From positions 250,501 to 314,500 of the forward strand of contig NZ_CP054394.1 in the NCBI RefSeq assembly GCF_022539405.1: a stretch of DNA of 64,000 nucleotides, in the 5' to 3' direction. Source of the DNA: Natranaerofaba carboxydovora (lineage in GTDB: Bacteria; Bacillota; Natranaerobiia; Natranaerobiales; Natranaerofabaceae). The notes under the pieces were generated by a model that was not told the DNA's origin, did no database searches, and worked only from the letters and a program-made list of their open reading frames with translations. Every line of letters begins with the position of its first letter. Positions within the stretch are counted from its first letter, which is position 1. Made by a program: the position numbers and the translations under genes. Positions 1-8,402 of this stretch are shown here, piece by piece.

Positions 1-2
1 CT

Positions 3-2027
3 CTTTCAGGAGTGAGCTCAGATGAAGTATTTGACGTGACACCTTATGCCAGGTTGGTTACAAGACACTTTTTAACAGATCCTAGTTCTTTTAACCTGCC
101 TAGAAAATACAAAATTGCTTTCTCTAACAGTGAAAAAGATACTGCAAATGCTCTTGTGGCAGACTTAGGTTTTATCGCTGTAATTAGAGAAAGTGATAAA
201 AGTGAGAGTGGCTATGAGAAAGGCTTTATAGTCTATGGTGGCGGGGGCCTTGGCAATAACCCTTCCTGCGGTATTAAATTGAAAGACTTTGTACCAGTAT
301 CTGAAGTACTGTATTATGCTGAAGCAATGAAGAGATTTTTTGAAGCAGAAGGAGACCGCACTAACAAAAATAAAGCCAGGATTCGTCATATCCTTATTAG
401 ACTAGGTGAGGAAAAATTCACTGAGCTTTTTGAAAAGAAACTGCAGGAAGTTAAAGAAGACAAGCAATTTGATCTAAAGGTTTTAGAAAATAATGACAAT
501 AATGATCAACAAATAGATGCCGCTGCTGCCCAGGTCACTGCAACCCAGGTAGATACTAAATCGACCGACGAAAAAGAAGAACTTTTGATCAAGCAAAAAC
601 AACCAGGTTATTATTCAGTTTATCTACATCCAGAAAACGGGAATATATCGACTACAGATTTGAAGGATTTAATAGATTTTCTAGAAAGCATAGATGACTC
701 TGCTGATATAAGAATATCTAATACTCAAGGGCTTTATGTAAGAAATCTTAGAAAAGATGATGCCGTAGGTCTGTTAAAAATATTTAAAGAACTAATATAT
801 CCATATAAAATAGATAATTCTATTGCCTGTGCCGGGGCATCAACCTGTAAACTTGGGCTGTGTCTGTCACAGAATTTACTAAAAAGCATTAAAGAAAAAT
901 TTGAGAATGTAAATCCTTTTATAAAATCTCAACTTCCAAGAGCATATATCTCTGGATGCCCAAACTCATGTGGACAGCACCAGATTGGAAAGCTTGCTTT
1001 TAGTGGAATAGCTAGAAGAACTAAAGATGGCCTAGTGCCAACTTATGTAGTACATTTTAACGGAAAAGTAGGTACAAAAAATCCTAAACTAGCGCAAAAA
1101 TACGGTGAAATTCCAGCGAAAAAACTTCCTAAATTTTTGCTTAATCTTGCCAGGCTAAAGTACAACAATGGAAATAGATGGGAGTTTGAGAAATTTGTCC
1201 AAGAAAACGAAACAGAAGTTACAGAACTCATAGAAAAATATTCTGTGATAGAGCCATATGATGAAAATCCTGATCTTTACTACGATGTTGGTGCGACAGA
1301 ACTCTTTTCAATTGAGGGTAGAAGCCCTGGAGAATGCAGCCTAGGTATAATGGAAGTGATAAGGACAGATATAGAGAATGCAAGAGAGAACCTAGAACAA
1401 AATTATCTCTATGAAGCTTCTATTTCTGCAGCTAGAGCGCTCCTAGTCCTAAGAGGTATTGATACCAACAAAGATAGGGAGATATTCAAGGCTTTTGTTG
1501 ATCACTTTGTCAAAGAGGGTTATCTAAAAGCTGATATTGAAGATCTGACAGGCATCCTACTAGATTACAAGCTAGGAGATATATCAAGCCTTGAAGCTTA
1601 TCAAGAAGATATAAAGTACCTTGTCAAAAAAGTAGAAGATATGTATGGGTCATTAAACCCAAAACTTGAAATCACCCTGCCAAAGGAAGATGATGAAGAA
1701 AGTGATAAAGATGGAAGCAGCGGAAGCAGCGGGGACGGTTCTCGTGCTTCTTCTTCTAAGGATAACATTCAGGATAATATTCAAGATAATATAGACGGTG
1801 AAGGATATGAAATAGTAGACCTTAGAGGTGTGAAATGTCCTATGAACTTCGCTAAAGTAAAAGTATCTCTATCAACTAAAGAACCCGGTGATGTGGTAGG
1901 TTTTTACCTTGATCAGGGTGAGCCTATGGATAATGTGCCAAAAAGCGTAGAAGGTGAAGGACATACTATCAAGGAAATAAAAGAATTTGATGGCTACAGC
2001 CTTCTTGTGATTGAAAAAGCTGAATAG
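3..2027 (+). CDS. Sulfite/nitrite reductase hemoprotein fused to a TusA-like domain (5' end outside window)
   Basis: The frame is open to the left edge, and a GTG at 12 lies inside a typical nitrite/sulfite reductase segment (GVSSDEVFDVTPYAR), so the true start is upstream. The ferredoxin-like substrate half comes first. The siroheme-[4Fe-4S] cysteines follow as CAGASTCKLGLC (C-x5-C) and GCPNSCGQH (C-x3-C). A helical region then follows (roughly residues 440-560 of the visible part), then a Ser/Gly/Asp-rich linker with a repeated DNIQ motif, and finally a C-terminal TusA domain (DLRGVKCPMNFAKVK) with its sulfur-carrying Cys. The family reduces sulfite to sulfide, or nitrite to ammonia. The fused sulfurtransferase domain and the neighbouring YezD and ThiS-like genes favour sulfite and persulfide transfer; that part is inference. 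Alternative: nitrite reductase. Confidence 0.85.
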   Translation, partial: LSGVSSDEVFDVTPYARLVTRHFLTDPSSFNLPRKYKIAFSNSEKDTANALVADLGFIAVIRESDKSESGYEKGFIVYGGGGLGNNPSCGIKLKDFVPVSEVLYYAEAMKRFFEAEGDRTNKNKARIRHILIRLGEEKFTELFEKKLQEVKEDKQFDLKVLENNDNNDQQIDAAAAQVTATQVDTKSTDEKEELLIKQKQPGYYSVYLHPENGNISTTDLKDLIDFLESIDDSADIRISNTQGLYVRNLRKDDAVGLLKIFKELIYPYKIDNSIACAGASTCKLGLCLSQNLLKSIKEKFENVNPFIKSQLPRAYISGCPNSCGQHQIGKLAFSGIARRTKDGLVPTYVVHFNGKVGTKNPKLAQKYGEIPAKKLPKFLLNLARLKYNNGNRWEFEKFVQENETEVTELIEKYSVIEPYDENPDLYYDVGATELFSIEGRSPGECSLGIMEVIRTDIENARENLEQNYLYEASISAARALLVLRGIDTNKDREIFKAFVDHFVKEGYLKADIEDLTGILLDYKLGDISSLEAYQEDIKYLVKKVEDMYGSLNPKLEITLPKEDDEESDKDGSSGSSGDGSRASSSKDNIQDNIQDNIDGEGYEIVDLRGVKCPMNFAKVKVSLSTKEPGDVVGFYLDQGEPMDNVPKSVEGEGHTIKEIKEFDGYSLLVIEKAE

Positions 2028-2086
2028 GAGTTAGTGTAAGAATAGAGGTAGTATAGATGTTATGTTAATTAATGGGAGGAGTTCTT

Positions 2087-2233
2087 ATGAGCCCCAAAAG
2101 AAAAAAACAAAAAGAAGTGCTGGAAAAAATTAATGAAGCTATAGAAGAGCTTGAATATGGGCAGGTTACTGTAGTTATTCAAGATTCTAAAGTAGTTCAG
2201 ATAGAAAAAACAGAAAAAGTTAGGTTTGTGTAA
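2087..2233 (+). CDS. yezD: YezD-family (DUF2292) small protein
   Basis: A 48-residue ORF with a strong ribosome site (GGGAGGA, 2074-2080) seven bases before ATG. The lysine-rich start leads into a helix (KEVLEKINEAIEELEYGQV) and a beta pair (TVVIQDSKVVQIEKTEKVRF), the usual layout of YezD/DUF2292. These proteins are often encoded beside sulfate or sulfite assimilation genes. Here it follows the sulfite-reductase-like gene by 59 bp and is probably in its operon. The biochemical role of the family is not established. The assignment rests on sequence pattern and neighbourhood. Confidence 0.8.
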   Translation: MSPKRKKQKEVLEKINEAIEELEYGQVTVVIQDSKVVQIEKTEKVRFV

Positions 2234-2308
2234 TTTGGCCGAATCCAGTCATGTCTAAGCTTTTTGATGTAAATATATAAATATATTTGATGTTAAATAT
2301 ATTAAAGA

Positions 2309-2336
2309 AGAGGGACCCTACATTTTTGGGTCCCTC
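2309..2336 (+). terminator. Stem-loop after yezD
   Basis: A perfect 9-bp stem (GAGGGACCC / GGGTCCCTC) with a 9-base loop follows the yezD stop by about 75 bp. No long T-run follows on the plus strand, so termination efficiency is uncertain. It may act on both strands between the convergent genes. Confidence 0.6.
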
Positions 2337-2382
2337 TAACTGTTCGATTATGAAACTTTTACACCAACTTACTTAATAATGT

Positions 2383-3263
2383 CTAATGAAACAAGTATTT
2401 AGTGTTTATAAGAGGAGTATAATCTTCTGGTACCTCATCACCAACTTCTCTAAATCTATAAACTCCCCTATTTAGTGCATCTAATATTGCTGATTTTTCT
2501 TTGTTTGAGTAAACTGTAGCGCCAGAGAAGCCATCAATATCATCTACAAACTCACCAGGCTCATAAAGATCAGGTAGTACTTCTCTTATATCTTGACCTT
2601 CTAGATGATCTAGAACTTGCTTGTGCTGTTCTTTAACTGCTTCAACGCTTTCATCTTCAAGATAATCTATTCCGTCGTAAGCAAGTAACCTGTGCCCAAT
2701 ATCTGTTATTTCATTGTCTTCTAATGTAAACTGAACATTAACTTGTGTTTCTTCTCTGTCAGCAAAAATACCCCTGTAAGTCCCATCTTCAAAGCTAACA
2801 TCTTCTGGTATGGAGTAATAGTCTTCTGGTACCTCGTCACCAACTTCTCTAAATCTATAAACTCCCCTGTTTAACGCATCTACTATTGCTGAAATATCTT
2901 TGTTGGAATATACTGTAGCGCCGGAGAAACCATCAATATCATCTACAAACTCACCAGGTTCATAGAGATCGGCCAGTACTTCTCTGATGTCATTGCCTTT
3001 TAGATGCTCTATGGCCTGCTTATGCTGCTCTTTTACTGCTTCATAGTCTTCGTCTTCAAGATAATCTACCCCATCATAGGCGAGCAGTCTGTAACCAATA
3101 TCTGTTACTTCATTATCTTCTAAAGTAAACTGAACATTAACTTGCGTTTCTTCTCTGTCAGCAAAAACACCTCTGTAAGTTCCATCTACAAAGTTTGCAT
3201 CCTCTGGTATAGGACTATAATCTTCAGGTACTTCGTCCCCAACTTCTCTAAATCTATAAACTC
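2383..3263 (-). pseudogene. Truncated protein of tandem FMN-binding-like repeats, 5' end cut by IS21 element
   Basis: The minus-strand frame encodes two complete 133-residue units and the beginning of a third. Each unit runs from YRFREVGDEVPEDY through DGTYRG to DDIDGFSGATVYSNK and ends ALNRG. The DGTYRG and GFSGAT pieces resemble FMN-binding domains of the NqrC/RnfG type, where FMN is attached to the Thr of SGAT; here that is inference. Homology to the repeat unit stops at 3263, where the IS21 element begins. The open frame continues to 3342 inside the insertion sequence, adding a hydrophobic IS-derived N-terminus (MLAMTFFPIFTGFL...) instead of the native signal. The missing 5' part was not found on the far side of the element, so the gene is broken rather than simply interrupted. 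Confidence 0.75.
2423..3263. repeat. Tandem 399-bp repeat inside the FMN-binding-like gene
   Basis: The motif coding for YRFREVGDEVPEDY recurs with starts at about 2423, 2822 and 3221, an exact 399-bp (133-codon) period. The copies are highly similar at the DNA level, which suggests recent duplication. They could expand or contract by recombination. Confidence 0.85.
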
Positions 3264-3292
3264 TGTTTGTGGCAAAATAGAAATGGAGAAAA

Positions 3293-3311
3293 TGGCAAGA
3301 TAAAAATCCCG
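3293..3311 (+). repeat. IS21 left inverted-repeat box
   Basis: TGGCAAGATAAAAATCCCG pairs with the box at 5673-5691 (18 of 19 positions). A related TGGCAAAATAGAAA lies 23 bp further out, as expected for the multiple transposase sites of IS21 ends. Confidence 0.8.
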
Positions 3312-3408
3312 TAAAAATTGGAAAAAAAGTCATTGCCAGCATCCCAAAAATATCATACCCTTCTAATTGTAATCTACCAAAAAACAGTTAGAAGGAGGAA
3401 AAGAAAGG

Positions 3409-4914
3409 ATGCTGACAATGACTCAACAGTATAATATCAAATACTTATCATTTCATAAAGGAAAAAAGTACAGCGAAATTAGCAGGGAAACAGGCCATGA
3501 TTTCAAAACTGTGAAAAAATACGCCGAGAAGGAAGATTTTAATGATAGTCCTCCCCGGAGAAAGAAAAAAAGTTCAAAACTTGATCCTTTTAAACCAACT
3601 ATTGATCAGTGGTTAAATGAAGATACAAAAGCTCCAGTAAAACAGCGGCATACAGCTAAAAGAATATACGATAGATTAAAAGAGGAATTTAAGGAAAAAT
3701 TTAATGTTTCTGAAAGAGTCGTTAGATATTACGTATCAGCTAAAAAGAGAGAAATATTTGGTGATAGTGAAGCTTATCTTCCCCTTGAACATCCTTCTGG
3801 GGAAGCTCAAGTGGACTTTGGCGAGTCACTAATTTATGAAAACGGCAAAGAAATCAAAGGGCATTCTCTAGTCTTATCGTTTCCCCATAGCAATGTAGCT
3901 TACGAGCAAGTTTTCAGGGGCCAAAACCAGGAATGTTTGTTGGAAGGGCTGCAGAGGATATTCAAATATATAAACGGTGTTCCCACAAAGATTTGGTTTG
4001 ATAATCTATCTGCTGCAGTGAAAGAAATTAAGAAAAAAGGTGAAAGAGAGTTAATCGAACAATTTGAAAAATTTGCCCTTCATTACGGGTTTCTCCACAA
4101 CTTTTGTAATGCCGGCAAATCAAATGAAAAAGGTCATGTGGAAAACAAAGTAGGCTTCACCAGGCTAAATCATTTTGTCCCCGTTCCTTCCGTATCTGAC
4201 ATAGAAGATTTGAATGAAGAACTTTTTCAAAAAGCAGAAAACGACGCCCAAAAACTGCACTACAAAAAACAAAAGAAAGAAGCAGAGCTATTTGAAGAGG
4301 ATAAAAATTGCTTACTTAAATTACCGGACAAGCCTTTTGATATTGGCCGATTGGTAAAAGTAAAAACAAATAAATATGGAAAAGTTGAATTAGATAAAAA
4401 GATCTATTCCACATCTCCCCGGCTAGTGGGAAAACAGGTCTGGCTTTATTTAACCCATGATAGGGTGGATGTGTTAGATGAAGATTATAAACAAGTGGTT
4501 TCACACCCTAGGCTCTATCAAGAAACTGAGTCAATGAAATGGTATCCCTATTTAGAGCTGATAGCAAAACGGCCTAACGCTTTAAAATACACTGGTTTTT
4601 ACAAAGAATTGCCCGATCCCTGGCAGGATTATCTTGAGTATCTTGATTACCCGAAAAAGAAAAAAGCACTTCATTTATTAAAGGATATAATTGAGCACAA
4701 TGACATGGATACTGCAGCCGATGTACTTTCACAAACCCTCAAAGATGGAGTAGATGATGTGGAAAGTATCAGGCTTACTTGGACTAGAAAAACTAGCAAC
4801 ATAACTCTACCATCCGAACTGGTTTCAAACAATAATATACCTTCAATGACAGGATATACTCCAAATTTCGCAGTTTACGATGAGCTATTAAACAAGGCAG
4901 GTGATAGGAAATGA
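3409..4914 (+). CDS. istA: IS21-family transposase IstA
   Basis: A 501-residue DDE transposase. An N-terminal helix-turn-helix (KKYSEISRETGHDFKTVKKYAE region, residues about 18-40) precedes the integrase core. The catalytic acidic residues are recognisable in EAQVDFGES, IWFDNLSAAV and NEKGHVENK. The length is normal for IstA. A GGAGG-containing ribosome site (around 3392-3397) precedes ATG. The end overlaps istB by four bases (ATGA), the coupling typical of IS21. No frameshift is seen, so the element may still be active. Confidence 0.93.
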   Translation: MLTMTQQYNIKYLSFHKGKKYSEISRETGHDFKTVKKYAEKEDFNDSPPRRKKKSSKLDPFKPTIDQWLNEDTKAPVKQRHTAKRIYDRLKEEFKEKFNVSERVVRYYVSAKKREIFGDSEAYLPLEHPSGEAQVDFGESLIYENGKEIKGHSLVLSFPHSNVAYEQVFRGQNQECLLEGLQRIFKYINGVPTKIWFDNLSAAVKEIKKKGERELIEQFEKFALHYGFLHNFCNAGKSNEKGHVENKVGFTRLNHFVPVPSVSDIEDLNEELFQKAENDAQKLHYKKQKKEAELFEEDKNCLLKLPDKPFDIGRLVKVKTNKYGKVELDKKIYSTSPRLVGKQVWLYLTHDRVDVLDEDYKQVVSHPRLYQETESMKWYPYLELIAKRPNALKYTGFYKELPDPWQDYLEYLDYPKKKKALHLLKDIIEHNDMDTAADVLSQTLKDGVDDVESIRLTWTRKTSNITLPSELVSNNNIPSMTGYTPNFAVYDELLNKAGDRK

Positions 4915-5633
4915 AAGAAACTATTGAGAGCTACTGCAAAAAGCTTAAGTTAGGTACTACTATACCGGAGAATTACCCTCAAATAGAAGCAGATACCCAT
5001 GAAGAGTTTTTAGAGAAACTTTTAAGACTGGAGGTGGAACAAAGGGAGATAAATCGTAAAAACCGCCTTTTAAAACAGGCTAATTTTCCTACCTTCAAAA
5101 CATTTAAGGACTACAATTTTGATAACGTAGCTTTGCCGGAAAGCATTGACGTGGAAACACTTAAGACTGCCGGTTTTGTTGAACAAAAGGAAAATCTTAT
5201 TCTTTACGGGCCTGTAGGCACTGGGAAAACTTTTATGAGTATTGCTGTGGGAATTGAAGCTTGTAACCGTGGGAAAAAGGTTATGTTTTACACTACAGCA
5301 GCTTTGGTCAATCAGCTTTTAGAAGCTCAAGCTGACGGGGAAATAAATAAATTAATGAAAAAGATTGAAAAAGCAGATGTGTTAATTTGCGATGAATGGG
5401 GGTACATCCCCCTCAACACAGAAGGAGCACAACTTCTTTTTCAAGTAATTTCAAACTGTTACGAAAAGCGTAGTGTAATCATCACTACCAATTTAGAATT
5501 TAGCAAGTGGAACACTATATTTTATGATGAAAAGCTTACTAGTGCAATTATCGACAGGTTAGTTCACTACAGCCATTTGATCACATTTACAGGGCCTAGC
5601 TACAGGCTGCAGAACTCTTACATTAATTGCTAA
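4911..5633 (+). CDS. istB: IS21-family helper ATPase IstB
   Basis: A 240-residue AAA+ ATPase of the IstB/DnaC type. The Walker A motif is GPVGTGKTF (about residue 101) and the Walker B region is VLICDEWGY. It starts within the istA stop codon (ATGA). IstB assembles on DNA and stimulates IstA-mediated transposition. It is intact and of normal length. Confidence 0.93.
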   Translation: MKETIESYCKKLKLGTTIPENYPQIEADTHEEFLEKLLRLEVEQREINRKNRLLKQANFPTFKTFKDYNFDNVALPESIDVETLKTAGFVEQKENLILYGPVGTGKTFMSIAVGIEACNRGKKVMFYTTAALVNQLLEAQADGEINKLMKKIEKADVLICDEWGYIPLNTEGAQLLFQVISNCYEKRSVIITTNLEFSKWNTIFYDEKLTSAIIDRLVHYSHLITFTGPSYRLQNSYINC

Positions 5634-5672
5634 ATCTGGAATTGGGGTGCTGGATAAATTTTTTGCCGTTTT

Positions 5673-5691
5673 CGGGAATTTTATCTTGCCA
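5673..5691 (-). repeat. IS21 right inverted-repeat box
   Basis: CGGGAATTTTATCTTGCCA is the inverse complement of the left box at 3293-3311 with a single mismatch. It lies 40 bp downstream of the istB stop. Confidence 0.8.
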
Positions 5692-5948
5692 AACACATAA
5701 AAACTAATTAAACTAGTTCAAAATAGTACGTTAAATAATTCACATCAAAGAAGTAAAAATATACTACCTTATATATTATTAATATCTAATTAATAATATT
5801 AAAAGTGGTAATTGATTTAAGTAATTGATCTAATCAAATATATTCTTTCCCCTTTGCAAAAAAACCTTCCTAACTTTTAGTTTTTTTATTAAAAATTCGA
5901 AAAAGATGAAATTAAAATAGAGGATTTTAAAAAATTAGCTATTTCCTA

Positions 5949-5977
5949 TTGACAACGATGTATTAACAGTGTATAGT
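5949..5977 (+). promoter_or_regulatory. Sigma-A promoter of the ThiS-like gene
   Basis: TTGACA and TATAGT separated by exactly 17 bp, predicting transcription from about 5984. The preceding stretch 5698-5940 is very AT-rich, and I see no gene in it. Confidence 0.7.
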
Positions 5978-6048
5978 ATCAACTAAAGAAAATACCCTAA
6001 ATAACTAAAGGGTAATAGGAGATAAAGTGAGACAGATTAACTTAATTA

Positions 6049-6075
6049 CAGCAGAGGCTTAAGTTCCTGGTGCTG
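6049..6075 (+). other. 5' leader hairpin upstream of the ThiS-like gene
   Basis: CAGCA and AGG pair with CCT and TGCTG around the loop CTTAAGTT, within the roughly 125-nt untranslated leader. I do not recognise a known riboswitch class. The function is unknown. Confidence 0.35.
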
Positions 6076-6108
6076 ATAAGAACATTAAAGATTGGGGGAG
6101 CGAAAACA

Positions 6109-6333
6109 ATGGCAACGGTTTATGTTAATGGCAAGGCAAGGGAGTTTGAAGGTGTTACTACTATCAATAAGGTTTTGGAAGAACTTAATATGAAGCCAGA
6201 GATGGTAAATGTTCAGGTTAACCAGGAGATGGTTGACAAGGGTAAGTTTGAAGAGACAAAGGTAACTGAAAATGATAAAGTGGAGATTTTGATGTTCATG
6301 GGTGGAGGCTGTTGTCAGCCTAAGTGCTGTTAA
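6109..6333 (+). CDS. ThiS/MoaD-like sulfur carrier protein with Cys-rich C-terminal tail
   Basis: The start is the ATG at 6109, eight bases after GGGGGAG (6094-6100); an upstream GTG at 6070 has no good ribosome site. The 74-residue product has the beta-grasp pattern of ThiS (TVYVNGKAREF ... TTINKVLEELN ... VNVQVNQEMVDKGKF ... DKVEILMFMGGG). In ThiS and MoaD the chain ends in Gly-Gly, which is activated as a thiocarboxylate. Here GGG is followed by CCQPKCC, four cysteines in seven residues. The tail would have to be removed to expose Gly-Gly, or the cysteines may themselves bind metal or carry sulfur. No adenylating partner is next to it. It has its own promoter and terminator within a sulfur-gene neighbourhood. 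Fold confident, function inferred. Confidence 0.75.
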   Translation: MATVYVNGKAREFEGVTTINKVLEELNMKPEMVNVQVNQEMVDKGKFEETKVTENDKVEILMFMGGGCCQPKCC

Positions 6334-6431
6334 AACTTAAATTAAACAAAAGATAGATATTAAAATTACTTAAACTTTTTTTATAGATACGCATGTATAA
6401 ATAGATATATTGTTTAGCTGACCAGAAAACT

Positions 6432-6474
6432 GGAGGCTTAGGAATTAAATGTTCCTTTGACCTCCGTTTTTTTT
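6432..6474 (+). terminator. Intrinsic terminator
   Basis: GGAGG...AGGAA pairs with TTCCT...CCTCC and is followed by eight T residues (6467-6474). It ends the single-gene transcript of the ThiS-like protein. Confidence 0.8.
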
Positions 6475-6542
6475 ACCGAACTTAAATTAACTCTTTATTA
6501 AGCACTTATAAAAATTGAATTTTGGAAAAAAGAAAGGATGGG

Positions 6543-7952
6543 ATGGTTATGAGGACAAAAGAAAATAGCTTGGATTTGGGAAAACAAGCTGAGACTGAAT
6601 CAAACAAAAACACAAATACAGAAGAAATAAGGAAAGTAAACCCGCTTCTTGCAACAGAAGATTGGTGGGCGGTGTGGCTAGGCTTTTTCATTATAGCTCT
6701 TACTGCAGTTGGACTTTTTAATCGAGTACCCGAGCCAGGTGGCTGGATGTATAATCCGCTAAACAGTTTGGGTGCAGGAACATTCTTAGAACTAATAATC
6801 TTTGGAGCTGCACTTGCGCTGGTACTTGGAATATCTGTCTATTTTGTCAAAGGTGAAATCAAAAAATACTTATATGCATTTGGTGGAGTCTTTGCCCTGG
6901 CTGTTGCAGCATACGTCTTAGGGCAGCAGGAAATAGCATCAGAATATGGATTAGGTGATGTAGTATGGGCACTTATCTTAGGAATTACTATCAGCAACAC
7001 AGTAGGAGTTCCGGAAACTATCAGGCCAGCGATTAAGAGTGAGTTGTATATAAAGATAGGTCTAGTACTTCTTGGAGCAGAGATTTTGTTCCATCGTTTG
7101 CTTGTACTAGGGATGTATGGAATAGGGGTAGCATGGATTGTGACACCGATTGTTCTTGTATCAATGTATTTTATAGGTACGCGGGTTCTTGGGATAAAGA
7201 GTAAATCCCTTGTTGTAACTATAGGTGCAGCAACTTCAGTATGTGGTGTATCTGCAGCCATAGTCAGCGGAGGAGCTTCTAAAGCCTCAAAAGAAGAGAT
7301 GACTCTTGCAGTATCTATAACTTCATTATTTACGATCTTTATGATAGTGTTGATGCCGGTTATAGTCTCCTTAACAGGAATGGACGCTCTTGTTGGAGGT
7401 GCCTGGATAGGAGGAACAGTTGATGCGACAGGTGCTGTGGTTGTAGCCTCCTCTGTATTAGGCAGTGAAGCAATGGAAGTAGCAGCAACTATAAAGATGA
7501 TCCAAAACGTTCTTATAGGTATAATAGGTTTTGCAATTGCTTTTATCTGGGTAAGTAAAATTGAGAAAAAAGCGAAAGAAAAAGAAGAAGGAGTTACAGG
7601 AGAAGACAAAGTGGCAAGCAGAGTTAGCGTATCAGAGATATGGAACAGGTTCCCCAAATTTATATTAGGCTTTGTAGCTGCATCAGTATTGTTCTCCTTC
7701 GTATTCTTCCCTCAAATGGGAGAAGCTTGGGTTGAAGATGTCCTTGGTGTGACAAGTGGACTTAGAGGTTGGTTCTTTGCCCTTGCCTTTATAAGCATTG
7801 GCCTGAACTCAAACCTTATAAAATTAAAGCACTTACTAAGTGGTGGCAAACCTGTGATTCTGTACGTGATGGGTCAAGGCCTAAACCTAGCATTAACTCT
7901 TGCAGCAGCTTATGTGTTGTTTAGTGGAAACTTCATACCAGCTCCGTTCTAA
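6543..7952 (+). CDS. YeiH-family (UPF0324) putative sulfate exporter
   Basis: A polytopic membrane protein of about 469 residues with roughly eleven hydrophobic segments after a 45-residue soluble N-terminus. Family signatures are visible: ITISNTVGVPETIRPAIKSEL, GAATSVCGVSAAIVSG and GGTVDATGAVVVASSVLG. YeiH-type proteins are predicted to export sulfate or a related sulfonate, but transport is not well proven. The open frame extends to a TTG at 6522. AAGGA around 6534-6538 favours ATG 6543 or ATG 6549. The sulfur-related neighbours agree with an anion-export role. Confidence 0.8.
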   Translation: MVMRTKENSLDLGKQAETESNKNTNTEEIRKVNPLLATEDWWAVWLGFFIIALTAVGLFNRVPEPGGWMYNPLNSLGAGTFLELIIFGAALALVLGISVYFVKGEIKKYLYAFGGVFALAVAAYVLGQQEIASEYGLGDVVWALILGITISNTVGVPETIRPAIKSELYIKIGLVLLGAEILFHRLLVLGMYGIGVAWIVTPIVLVSMYFIGTRVLGIKSKSLVVTIGAATSVCGVSAAIVSGGASKASKEEMTLAVSITSLFTIFMIVLMPVIVSLTGMDALVGGAWIGGTVDATGAVVVASSVLGSEAMEVAATIKMIQNVLIGIIGFAIAFIWVSKIEKKAKEKEEGVTGEDKVASRVSVSEIWNRFPKFILGFVAASVLFSFVFFPQMGEAWVEDVLGVTSGLRGWFFALAFISIGLNSNLIKLKHLLSGGKPVILYVMGQGLNLALTLAAAYVLFSGNFIPAPF

Positions 7953-8013
7953 ACTATATATAGACTTTAAAATGAAAAAACTAAACTTAGGTTAAGTGGA
8001 TATATTTAAACAT

Positions 8014-8071
8014 ATTCTCCGTATTAAGAATATTAAACTTAAATCTTAATTCTTATGCGGGGAATTTTTTT
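8014..8071 (+). terminator. Terminator after the YeiH-type gene
   Basis: TTCTCCGTATTAAGAAT pairs with ATTCTTATGCGGGGAA, with one bulged T and two G-U pairs, followed by a run of seven T residues. Confidence 0.75.
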
Positions 8072-8162
8072 ATTTGGAAGGAAAATAAATATAGATAAAT
8101 AAAATAGTATATAATGCAGTTGATAAGAAAAGCATAAAAAACACAATGGAGGTGAAAAAAGA

Positions 8163-8348
8163 ATGATGAGAAAAGACGGTGAATCTCTTGAGGGGTTAAA
8201 AGTTAAGTTTTTCAATAATCACTTTGCAACTAGCTCAAAACTTGAAAAAGAAGTTAATGAATTTATAGAATCAAGTGTCGAAACTCTCTATGGTATTGAA
8301 ACTAACTTCTATAATGATGAAATTCTTATTAGCGTATATTATAAATAG
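8163..8348 (+). CDS. Small protein of unknown function
   Basis: 61 residues, with a good ribosome site (GGAGGTG at about 8149-8155) and ATGATG start. The product is soluble and mixed alpha/beta in appearance (KLEKEVNEFIESSVETLYGIE, then a hydrophobic strand EILISVYYK). I see no signal, membrane segment or metal motif. It stands alone between a terminator and a candidate minus-strand RNA. I do not recognise the family. It is accepted because of the ribosome site and amino-acid composition. Confidence 0.6.
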   Translation: MMRKDGESLEGLKVKFFNNHFATSSKLEKEVNEFIESSVETLYGIETNFYNDEILISVYYK

Positions 8349-8374
8349 TGGATCAAGTGGTAAGCAAAAAAGTC

Positions 8375-8402
8375 AAAAAAAAAGCCGCCAATCAAGGGCG
8401 AC
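8375..8402 (-). terminator. Minus-strand intrinsic terminator of the small RNA
   Basis: Read on the minus strand: a six-pair stem GTCGCC / GGCGGC (8397-8402 and 8384-8389), a seven-base loop and nine consecutive T residues. Confidence 0.7.

Larger units (their letters stand above)
3264..5697 (+). mobile_element. IS21-family insertion sequence (istA-istB)
   Basis: This element of about 2.4 kb has the IS21 layout: two overlapping genes, with complex ends. The left end carries TGGCAAAATAGAAA and then TGGCAAGATAAAAATCCCG (3293-3311). The right end carries CGGGAATTTTATCTTGCCA (5673-5691), the inverse of the second left box with one mismatch. Outer TG...CA ends are at 3264 and about 5697. The left boundary is supported by the point where the interrupted 399-bp repeat loses homology. 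No convincing direct target duplication is visible. Confidence 0.85.

Noticed and set aside
5698-5948. Continuation of the interrupted FMN-binding-like gene to the right of the IS
   Set aside because: The region is very AT-rich, and I see none of the repeat-unit motifs on the minus strand.
6839-7657. 272-codon minus-strand frame opposite the YeiH-type gene
   Set aside because: It lies wholly within a clear membrane-protein gene and has no ribosome site or recognisable domain; an antisense shadow.
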